A stretch of DNA of 9,153 nt, taken from NCBI GenBank assembly GCA_019247135.1, contig JAFAPL010000862.1, positions 1 through 9,153 on the forward strand, read 5' to 3'. The stretch's first letter is position 1; the number at the start of each line of letters is the position of its first letter. Both the position numbers and the translations under genes were made by a program. The notes under the pieces are model-generated. The model was not told the origin of the DNA. It did no database searches and worked only from the letters and a program-made list of their open reading frames with translations. Shown here piece after piece: positions 1-5,259 of the stretch. The stretch is from Chloroflexota bacterium (GTDB lineage Bacteria; Chloroflexota; UBA6077; CF-72).

Positions 1-257
1 TCGCGACACGTGCTGCACTGCAGCACCGCGCTGCGCACCGCGTTCTGCAGCGCCGCCCACGCCGGCCACTCGGCCGCGCCTTTGCGGGCCGCCGCTTCGG
101 CGCGCGCCAGCGTGCTGAGCCGCGTCGCCGCGCGGCTCAGCACGAGCGCGAGCACCTGCGCCGCTTGATCCGGCGCCTGCCCTTCAACCAGGCCGGCCAG
201 GTAGGCGTCGACCTGCGCCTGCCGCTCGGCCTCGCTCGCGCTCGGCGGCAGCGTCAC
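1..257 (-). CDS. Hypothetical protein, 3' end beyond the window
   Basis: An open frame of 85 codons without a stop runs off the left edge. The start is taken as GTG at 257-255, whose last two bases form the TGA stop of the preceding gene (GTGA overlap), typical of translational coupling. The visible N-terminal part is rich in Ala, Leu, Gln and Arg and should be mostly alpha-helical (for example AERQAQVDAYLAGLVEGQA). Near the edge it reads QCSTCR, a CxxC pair that could be the first half of a zinc knuckle; the second half would lie outside the window. I do not recognise the family. Its position, third in a string led by a Rad52-type annealing protein, suggests a role linked to DNA recombination or a mobile element, but that is inference. 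Codon usage is GC-rich like its neighbours. A strong inverted repeat lies within it. Confidence 0.5.
   Translation of the reverse strand, partial: MTLPPSASEAERQAQVDAYLAGLVEGQAPDQAAQVLALVLSRAATRLSTLARAEAAARKGAAEWPAWAALQNAVRSAVLQCSTCR
111..144. repeat. Perfect 14-bp inverted repeat with 6-nt loop
   Basis: CGTGCTGAGCCGCG at 111-124 is followed by TCGCCG at 125-130 and the exact reverse complement CGCGGCTCAGCACG at 131-144. The stem is 14 bp with 11 G-C or C-G pairs. There is no T-run on either side, so it is not a standard intrinsic terminator. It lies inside the partial minus-strand gene, where it encodes part of a predicted helix. Confidence 0.8.
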
Positions 258-505
258 ACGCCCGCGTCCCGAGCGCGTGGCGCGTTGCGCAGCCACGTCT
301 CGCCCGCCTCGGTGATGCTCAGCACGCGCTCGTCGCCGGCCGTCCGCGCCGCCACCAACCCGTCCCACTGCAGATCCTCCAACGCTTCGGGTCGATAGCG
401 CAGCCGCTCCACCGGGCTCAGCATCGCGATCAGGTCGCCCTCCGGCAAGTGGTGCCAGCGTGCCAGCTTTTCCAGCAGTGCTCGCTGCACCGCGGGGTCG
501 TACAT
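254..505 (-). CDS. Small winged-helix-like protein (83 aa)
   Basis: The start is ATG at 505-503, preceded by a weak AGGT-like ribosome site; the frame stays open further upstream but that part is the repeat-rich tail of the neighbouring gene read in another frame. The protein looks like a small winged-helix DNA-binding domain: helices around residues 5-18 and 23-35, a likely recognition helix at 38-50 ending in LQWDGLV, then a beta wing at 51-66 (VAARTAGDERVLSITEAG) closing with ITEAGETWL, the pattern seen at the end of many MarR, PadR or phage-type winged helices. It follows the Rad52-like gene by 35 bp and overlaps the next gene by 4 bp, so the three are probably one transcript. It could regulate the module or act as a DNA-binding partner of the annealing protein. 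The fold is inferred from the pattern only; a specific family cannot be named. Confidence 0.65.
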   Translation of the reverse strand: MYDPAVQRALLEKLARWHHLPEGDLIAMLSPVERLRYRPEALEDLQWDGLVAARTAGDERVLSITEAGETWLRNAPRARDAGV

Positions 506-540
506 CTGACCTGGCACCGCCGCGCAGTATACGGACGCAG

Positions 541-1023
541 CTAGCGCATGGGTGGCCCTCCGTTCGCTCCGCTTAGCCGCTTCGCTCCGCTCAGCACCGG
601 CCGCACGTCCTTGCTTTCTTTGCGGCTCAAGTACAGGCCTACCCCGAGCAGGCTCGCACACTTCTTCATCGCATCCGTGGCTGCTCCTTTCAGGTCGAAG
701 CCGATGTCCAGCGGCGCACCCGTACTGCGCGACCGCTTCAGCTTCTGTGAACCAAACTGCTGCCGCACGACCGTCCGCCCGTCGATCTCCGCCACCAGCT
801 CACCCAGCGCCCACGCTTCGTCGGCTTCGCCGTGGATGTCGTGCCGCAGGATCCGAAAACTCCAGCCCGATACCCCGAGCACCTCGTTCAACCGCCGCAC
901 CACCTGCTCGCCCGACACGTAGCGCAGCTCCACCCCGCCACGCACGTCAGTGAACGTGACGTCAAACGGCGCCGCCAGCCGTGCACCGGTGTTGGCCGCC
1001 GCGGGTGTATGGTGATCGAACAT
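541..1023 (-). CDS. Rad52/Rad22-family single-strand annealing protein
   Basis: This 160-residue protein matches the Rad52/Rad22 double-strand-break-repair domain, whose members form rings that bind ssDNA and anneal complementary strands. Diagnostic stretches are LRYVSGEQVVRRLNEVLG at 33-50 followed by GWSF at 53-56 (compare the V-N-x-x-F-G-x-x-G-W-S core of RAD52), a strand pair around 72-90, and KGAATDAMKKCASLLGVGLY at 112-131, the family's signature helix (KGA-TDA-K+A-+-G). Bacterial and phage members of this size (Sak-like) are complete annealing proteins. The start is ATG at 1023-1021; an upstream extension to 1176 is possible in frame but would run antisense into the neighbouring gene and lacks homology. 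There is no good Shine-Dalgarno, and a -10-like TATCAT lies immediately upstream, so the message may be leaderless. The last 20 or so residues are a repeat-derived tail. Chromosomal copies often come from prophages or other mobile DNA, but no integrase is visible here. Confidence 0.85.
   Translation of the reverse strand: MFDHHTPAAANTGARLAAPFDVTFTDVRGGVELRYVSGEQVVRRLNEVLGVSGWSFRILRHDIHGEADEAWALGELVAEIDGRTVVRQQFGSQKLKRSRSTGAPLDIGFDLKGAATDAMKKCASLLGVGLYLSRKESKDVRPVLSGAKRLSGANGGPPMR
563..598. repeat. 18-bp imperfect tandem duplication (two copies)
   Basis: TTCGCTCCGCTTAGCCGC at 563-580 is followed directly by TTCGCTCCGCTCAGCACC at 581-598, matching at 15 of 18 positions. On the minus strand it encodes the repeated hexapeptides LSGAKR and LSGANG at the C-terminus of the Rad52-like protein. 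The core AGCGGAGCGAA is a type of short GC-rich sequence that is often dispersed in bacterial genomes; whether it is dispersed here cannot be told from one window. Confidence 0.75.
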
Positions 1024-1071
1024 TAGTTCTATGATACACTCAGCCGGGTGGCCGAGCAAGATTTTTCGAAG
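1021..1071. promoter_or_regulatory. Short divergent intergenic region with overlapping -10-like boxes
   Basis: Between the divergent Rad52-like and ketopantoate-reductase-like genes lies an AT-rich patch (TTCTATGATACACT). On the plus strand TATGAT at 1030-1035 is one base from the TATAAT consensus. On the minus strand the same bases read TATCAT, with TTGCTC 18 bp upstream (1059-1054) as a possible -35. The minus-strand start codon is about 7 bases beyond this box, which would give a leaderless message. No convincing plus-strand -35 was found. This is a pattern call only. Confidence 0.35.
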
Positions 1072-2088
1072 ATGCCGCTGACGCTGATCGGCGCGGGCGC
1101 GATCGGCGGCACGGTCGCCGCTTACCTCGTCCGCGGTGGCGAGTCGATCACGCTGGTTGACGCCGATCGCGAGCATGTGCGGGCGATGCGCGAGCGCGGG
1201 CTGACCATCCGCGGCTTCGAGGACACTTTCACTGTTCCAGTCACGGCGATCACGCCAGACGAACTGCCCGATCGACTCTCTACGGTGCTGCTGGCGGTCA
1301 AAGCACCGGCCACCGAAAGCGTTGTGCGCTCCTTCGCCGACCGTCTGGCGCCAGACGGCTGTGTCGTCTCCTTACAGAACGGCCTCAACGAGCTGGCCAT
1401 CGCAAAGCTCGTCGGTGAACGACGCACGGTCGGCGCCTTCATCAATTTCTCGGCCGACTATCTCGAGCCGGGCTTGATCCACTTCGCCGGACGGGGCGCG
1501 TTCTACATCGGTGAGCTGGATGGGGTGCGCAGCCCACGCATCGAGCACCTCCAGCGCGTGCTCTCGCACTGGGGCAACGTCCAGATCACCAACAACATCT
1601 GGGGCTTTCTGTGGGGCAAGCAGGCGTACGGCGCCATGCTGTTCGCCACCGCGCTCACCAACGACTCCATGGCGGACGCGATCAACGGCCATCGGCGAGT
1701 GGTCGTGGCGCTCGCCCGCGAGGTCGTGCGGGTCGCGCAGGCGCAGGGCATTCGCCCGCTCGGGTTCGACGGCTTCGAGCCCGACGTCGTCGGCTCGGGC
1801 GATCAGTCGGCCATCGATGCATCACTCGATCGGCTGATCGCGCTGCGGCGAGGCGACCAGAAGACGCATAGCGGCGTGTGGCGCGACCTGGCGGTAAGGA
1901 AGCGCAGGACTGAGGTCGAGCCGCACTTTCGCCCGATCATCGCCGAGGCGGAGCGACGCGGCATCGACGTGCCGCTGCTGCGGCGGATGGTAGACATGAT
2001 CCACGAGGTCGAAGACGGTCGGCGGCAGTTCAGTCCAGCCAACCTGGACGAGCTCGAGCAGGCAGGCGCCGCGGCCGGAGCCCGGTAA
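1072..2088 (+). CDS. Ketopantoate reductase family NAD(P)-dependent dehydrogenase
   Basis: This protein belongs to the PanE/ApbA family, which reduces 2-oxo acids with NAD(P)H. Numbering from ATG at 1072 (338 aa), it has the Rossmann glycine motif GAGAIGG at 7-13, the VLLAVKA strand with Lys78, QNGLNE at 102-107, the probable catalytic Lys183 in WGKQAYGAM, and the C-terminal signature S267...WRDL...RKRRTEVE with Glu281, equivalent to the substrate- and acid-handling residues of E. coli PanE. Strand beta2 ends in Asp30 (TLVD), which usually favours NAD(H) over NADP(H). The alternative start GTG at 1048 adds eight residues; I prefer 1072 because it puts the glycine motif at the usual distance from the N-terminus. 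Neither start has a clear ribosome site. Its place before catabolic genes makes a hydroxy-acid dehydrogenase role at least as likely as pantothenate synthesis, and many family members are of this kind. Confidence 0.88.
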   Translation: MPLTLIGAGAIGGTVAAYLVRGGESITLVDADREHVRAMRERGLTIRGFEDTFTVPVTAITPDELPDRLSTVLLAVKAPATESVVRSFADRLAPDGCVVSLQNGLNELAIAKLVGERRTVGAFINFSADYLEPGLIHFAGRGAFYIGELDGVRSPRIEHLQRVLSHWGNVQITNNIWGFLWGKQAYGAMLFATALTNDSMADAINGHRRVVVALAREVVRVAQAQGIRPLGFDGFEPDVVGSGDQSAIDASLDRLIALRRGDQKTHSGVWRDLAVRKRRTEVEPHFRPIIAEAERRGIDVPLLRRMVDMIHEVEDGRRQFSPANLDELEQAGAAAGAR

Positions 2089-2093
2089 TCCGC

Positions 2094-2654
2094 ATGCCCT
2101 CGCTGTTCGACCGCCTGAATGCCGATCTGAAAGAAGCAATGCGCGCTGGACAGACCACCCGACGCGACGAGATCCGCGGGCTCATCGCCATGCTCAAGGC
2201 TGAACGCCAGGCCAAGCTGACGCGTACGCTCCAGAAGCACGGCCTGCTGCCGCAGGGTGACGTTGAGCTCACGCCGGAGCAGCAGGCCCAGGCCAATCAG
2301 CTGCGCGAGCGTACGGATTTGACTGACGAGGAGCAGCAAGCTGTCCTGCTGCAGCGCGTCAAGCAGCATCGCCAGTCCATCGAAGGATTTCTCAAAGGCA
2401 AGCGGCAGGACCTCGTCGACATCGAGGAGGCGCAGCTGGCGGTGGATCAGGCGTATCTGCCGCAGCAGCTCGACGAGGCAGCCATCGAAGAGGCGGTGCA
2501 AAGCGCGATTCAGGAGAGCGGAGCCCAGGGTCCGCGGGATCAGGGCAAAGTGATGGGTCTGCTCACGGGGCGGCTGCGGGGCCGCGCCGATATGCGCGCC
2601 GTCGCCGCGCGCGTGCAGAGTATTCTCAGCCAGAAGCAAGCCGGAGTCCACTAG
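2094..2654 (+). CDS. GatB/YqeY domain-containing protein with an insertion
   Basis: YqeY proteins resemble the tail domain of the GatB subunit of tRNA-dependent amidotransferases; their own role is not well established, though tRNA binding is suspected. The 186-residue product shows the family layout: an N-terminal helix LNADLKEAMRAG followed by RRDEIRGLIAMLK (8-35), then RVKQHRQSIEGFLKGKRQDL at 88-107, a conserved Glu pair at 111-112, YLPQQL at 121-126, and GKVMGLL at 151-157 with a basic C-terminal helix. Typical members have about 150 residues; the excess is a Gln/Glu-rich stretch at about residues 40-77 between the first and second helix groups. The gene starts five bases after the upstream stop, so the two are likely cotranscribed. 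A housekeeping-type gene among catabolic genes may be a chance neighbour. Confidence 0.85.
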   Translation: MPSLFDRLNADLKEAMRAGQTTRRDEIRGLIAMLKAERQAKLTRTLQKHGLLPQGDVELTPEQQAQANQLRERTDLTDEEQQAVLLQRVKQHRQSIEGFLKGKRQDLVDIEEAQLAVDQAYLPQQLDEAAIEEAVQSAIQESGAQGPRDQGKVMGLLTGRLRGRADMRAVAARVQSILSQKQAGVH

Positions 2655-2704
2655 GCCTCCTGGCTCTCGGACCTGCCGCGTCAACAGCGACGGCTCCAAC
2701 CAAC

Positions 2705-2709
2705 GGAGG
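2705..2709 (+). promoter_or_regulatory. Ribosome binding site GGAGG
   Basis: GGAGG lies seven bases before the GTG at 2717. It decides the start of the enolase-superfamily gene and is the strongest such site on the plus strand of the window. The 62-bp gap from the previous stop holds no clear terminator. Confidence 0.75.
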
Positions 2710-2716
2710 TACAGCT

Positions 2717-3868
2717 GTGAAGATCACCGAGGTGGAGGCGATCGTCCTCCGCCAGCCGTCGCTGGATGAAGGGATCGCCGACGGCAGCCAGGACGACCTG
2801 GTTCTGAGGGTGCATACGGATGCCGGCATCGTCGGCGTCGGGGAAGTGGATTCCGCGCCCGAGGTTGCCCGCGCGGTCATCGAAGCTCCGGCCTCGCACG
2901 CCATCGCGAGCGGACTCCGGCACGTCCTCATCGGTGAGGATCCACTCGAGGTGGAGCGCTTGTGGGACAAGATGTACCGAGCGGCGATCTACTACGGTCG
3001 ACGCGGCGTTGTCCTGCACGCGCTCAGCGGTATCGACATCGCCCTGTGGGACATCAAAGGCAAAGCGCTGGGCAAGCCCGTATCGGAGCTTATCGGCGGA
3101 GCCAGGCGCGATCGCGTTCGCGCGTACGCGTCGACTCTGATGCCGGACACCGAAGCGGAGACCGAGCGCAAAGTGAGCGGCCTGATCGAGCGTTACGGTT
3201 TCACGGCGGTCAAACTCGGGTGGGGCCCCCAGGGTCAGGATTGGCAGCACGACGTTCGCCTCGCGCGCGCCGCGCGACGAGCCGCGGGTGATGCCGTCGA
3301 CGTTCTCATAGACGCTGGACTCGGCTACGGCGCCGACGTCGAGACGGCGACTCGCGTTGCGCGCGAATACGAACAACTGCGTATCTTCTGGTTGGAGGAG
3401 CCGTTTCTTCCAGACGAACTGGAGGCCTATGCCGCGCTTGCGGATGGCGTGGACATCCGCATCGCGGCGGGTGAACAGGACACGACGGTGGCTGGATTTC
3501 GCGAGCTCGTGGAGCGCGGACATGTGGATGTCTGTCAACCGGACGTGACTCGCTGTGGCGGCATCACGGAGATTCTCCGCATCGCCGACTATGCTCGTCA
3601 GCAGGGCAAAGCGTGCGTGCCGCACGCGTGGAAGAGCGGCATCATCAAGGCCGCCTCACTTCACGTCAACGCCGTGCTGCCGGAGGCGTGGTTCCAGGAG
3701 TATTGTGTCGCGGAGACACCGCTCAACATGGAATTGACGCGGCAAAGTTTTGCGCTGCGCGACGGATACGTGGATGTACCCACCGCGCCTGGACTCGGCG
3801 TCGATCTGGACTCGCAAGTGCTCGAGCGCTATTCCGTCGGTCCGAAACCACTGGCCGTCACCGCGTGA
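2717..3868 (+). CDS. Mandelate racemase/muconate lactonizing enzyme family protein
   Basis: An enolase-superfamily enzyme of 383 aa that uses a divalent metal to stabilise an enolate after taking a proton alpha to a carboxylate (racemization, epimerization or dehydration of hydroxy or sugar acids). The N-terminal capping domain (1-125) carries the usual SGIDIALWDIKGKALG at 104-119. In the barrel, Lys166 of AVKLGWG matches the second Lys of the KxK motif; the first is Ala164. Likely metal ligands are Asp199 (LIDAG), Glu227 (LEEPF) and Glu253 (AGEQ). Asp276 (QPDVT) and His303 (VPHAW) form the His/Asp dyad of the mandelate racemase subgroup, and Glu328 (WFQE) is the probable enolate-binding Glu. 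The KLGWGP pattern is found in many sugar-acid or hydroxy-acid dehydratase-like members. GTG start at 2717 is set by a good GGAGG. Its stop overlaps the next start (GTGA), so the two products are probably made together. The exact substrate is unknown. Confidence 0.92.
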   Translation: MKITEVEAIVLRQPSLDEGIADGSQDDLVLRVHTDAGIVGVGEVDSAPEVARAVIEAPASHAIASGLRHVLIGEDPLEVERLWDKMYRAAIYYGRRGVVLHALSGIDIALWDIKGKALGKPVSELIGGARRDRVRAYASTLMPDTEAETERKVSGLIERYGFTAVKLGWGPQGQDWQHDVRLARAARRAAGDAVDVLIDAGLGYGADVETATRVAREYEQLRIFWLEEPFLPDELEAYAALADGVDIRIAAGEQDTTVAGFRELVERGHVDVCQPDVTRCGGITEILRIADYARQQGKACVPHAWKSGIIKAASLHVNAVLPEAWFQEYCVAETPLNMELTRQSFALRDGYVDVPTAPGLGVDLDSQVLERYSVGPKPLAVTA

Positions 3869-5259
3869 GCCCGTTGCAAGCAGGCGTGTGCCGCGTCGAT
3901 ATCACACCGCCTCTCGGTCTGCCACTTCGCACATGGGCGGCGCGCACTGGCCGTGCGCGTGCCGCGCGCGAGCCACTCGTCGCCCAGGCGCTCGTGCTCG
4001 ACGATGGACAGGGCGGACAGGCCGCGATCGTCGCCACGGATATGGTGCATCTCGGTCGTGGACTGACCGACGAGGTTCGCTCGCGCGTCCAGAACCAGAC
4101 CGGACTTCCACCTCGCGCGGTCCTGCTGAATGCCTCACATACGCACAGTGCTCCACCGCTCACACTCGGCGGCGGCATCAGCTGGACGCCGCACGACCCG
4201 GAGTATGAGCGCTACGCGGCCATCCTCCCGGAGTTGATCGCTGGCGCGGTGTATGGCGCGTATCACGCGCTCCGGCCCGCGCGTGTGGGCTCGGCAAGCG
4301 GCCGTGCTCCAGGAATTTCTGTCAACCGCGTCCATCACGAGGACCCGATCGACGACTCCGTGCAGGTGCTGCGCGTCGACGAGGCCGACGGGGCGCCACT
4401 CGCCGCGGTGGTGAGTTTCGCGTGTCACGGGACGTGCATGGCTGGCCAGGTACCGGACTGGAATGCCGATTTCACCGGTCCACTCCGCGCATCGCTGGAT
4501 GTGGAGTGTCTCTTTTTGCAGGGCTGCGCCGGAGATATCGCGCCGTGGGACTTCTGGATGGGGAATCCAGCGCCACGCCCGCACACGTACGCCAATCGCG
4601 ACGAGCTCGGGCGTCGGCTGGCAACCGAGGTTGCGAGTGTTCTGGCTCAGATCAGCACGACCGACAACGCTCCCATTTCGGCCGTTTCACGCATGCTGCC
4701 AATGCAGCGACGCCAACTGAAATGGGAACCGGCGGAGCTGCGTGCGGTCGCCGCGTCGTTGCAGGCTCATGGAATGCCCGAATTTCCCGAGCTGTGGGCG
4801 GAAGATGTGCACACGGTCAACTCGGCCCAGTTGTTTCCGCTGGCGTACCAGCGCGGAGCCGTGAGCATGTACCAGAACATGCAGACGCGCAAAGATGAAC
4901 CGCTGCAGGCCGAGGTACAGGCGATCGGAGTCGGCGAGGCGGGCATCGTCGCATGTCCGTTCGAGCTGTTCAACGGCCCGGGCGTGCGCATCCGTTCGGG
5001 CAGTCCTTTCACTGCGGCAACGTTCGTGCTCGGCTACTCCAACGATTATCTCGGCTACCTGCCCCGCACCGAGGACTTCGACCTGATCGCCGATATCCCA
5101 CTGGAGGAAGTCCTGGATCAGGACCGCTATCGCTGGGCGTACGGCATCACCAACACCAACGTGGATCGTGGTGAGCTGGACAAGCTGGTCGACGCGAGCG
5201 TCGCCGCTCTGGAGGCCGTACATAGTGACGCACGGACCTCACGCTCAGATACTCCGTAA
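3865..5259 (+). CDS. Neutral/alkaline ceramidase-fold protein, catalytic Ser replaced
   Basis: The 464-residue product matches the N-terminal domain of neutral/alkaline non-lysosomal ceramidases, zinc amidases that split N-acyl sphingosine. The start is GTG at 3865 overlapping the upstream TGA; the longer in-frame extension lies over the enolase-superfamily gene and has no family similarity. Visible motifs are AGVCRVDITPPLG at 6-18, ATDMVHLG at 57-64, NASHTHSAP at 89-97 (probable zinc His92/His94), SFACHGT at 184-190 (His188), GCAGDIAPW at 220-228, CPFELFNGPG at 364-373 (Glu367) and GYSNDYLGYLP at 390-400. These match the zinc-ligand set of Pseudomonas ceramidase (two His, Glu, Tyr). In that enzyme the GD-x-S-P loop provides the nucleophilic Ser; here the residue is Ala226. 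No signal peptide or C-terminal immunoglobulin-like domain is present, so it is probably a cytoplasmic hydrolase of an unknown, likely non-lipid substrate. Coupling to the enolase-superfamily gene supports a joint pathway. Confidence 0.85.
   Translation: MSPLQAGVCRVDITPPLGLPLRTWAARTGRARAAREPLVAQALVLDDGQGGQAAIVATDMVHLGRGLTDEVRSRVQNQTGLPPRAVLLNASHTHSAPPLTLGGGISWTPHDPEYERYAAILPELIAGAVYGAYHALRPARVGSASGRAPGISVNRVHHEDPIDDSVQVLRVDEADGAPLAAVVSFACHGTCMAGQVPDWNADFTGPLRASLDVECLFLQGCAGDIAPWDFWMGNPAPRPHTYANRDELGRRLATEVASVLAQISTTDNAPISAVSRMLPMQRRQLKWEPAELRAVAASLQAHGMPEFPELWAEDVHTVNSAQLFPLAYQRGAVSMYQNMQTRKDEPLQAEVQAIGVGEAGIVACPFELFNGPGVRIRSGSPFTAATFVLGYSNDYLGYLPRTEDFDLIADIPLEEVLDQDRYRWAYGITNTNVDRGELDKLVDASVAALEAVHSDARTSRSDTP

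Noticed and set aside
506..661. Longer N-terminus for the winged-helix-like gene
   Set aside because: That stretch reads the repeat at the 3' end of the Rad52-like gene in another frame (AERSEAAKRSER), a common artefact, and ATG 505 precedes the folded part.
1024..1176. Longer N-terminus for the Rad52-like gene
   Set aside because: It would overlap the start of the divergent dehydrogenase gene and shows no family similarity; ATG 1023 starts shortly before the domain.
1803..2699. Long open frame of 298 codons on the minus strand
   Set aside because: It is antisense to the YqeY-type and dehydrogenase genes, both of which have clear family motifs; its own translation resembles no family and is explained by GC-rich codon bias.
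2655..2704. Possible terminator after the YqeY-type gene
   Set aside because: Only short imperfect pairings of AGGCCTCC-like sequence are visible and there is no T-run, so read-through into the next gene is as likely.
2681..3625. Long open frame of 314 codons on the minus strand
   Set aside because: It is antisense to the enolase-superfamily gene with all its catalytic motifs, and shows no recognisable domain.
3613..3864. Longer N-terminus for the ceramidase-like gene
   Set aside because: The frame is open back to 3613, but this part lies entirely over the enolase-superfamily gene, has Arg-rich shadow-type composition, and the family motif AGVCRVDITPP sits right after the GTG at 3865.
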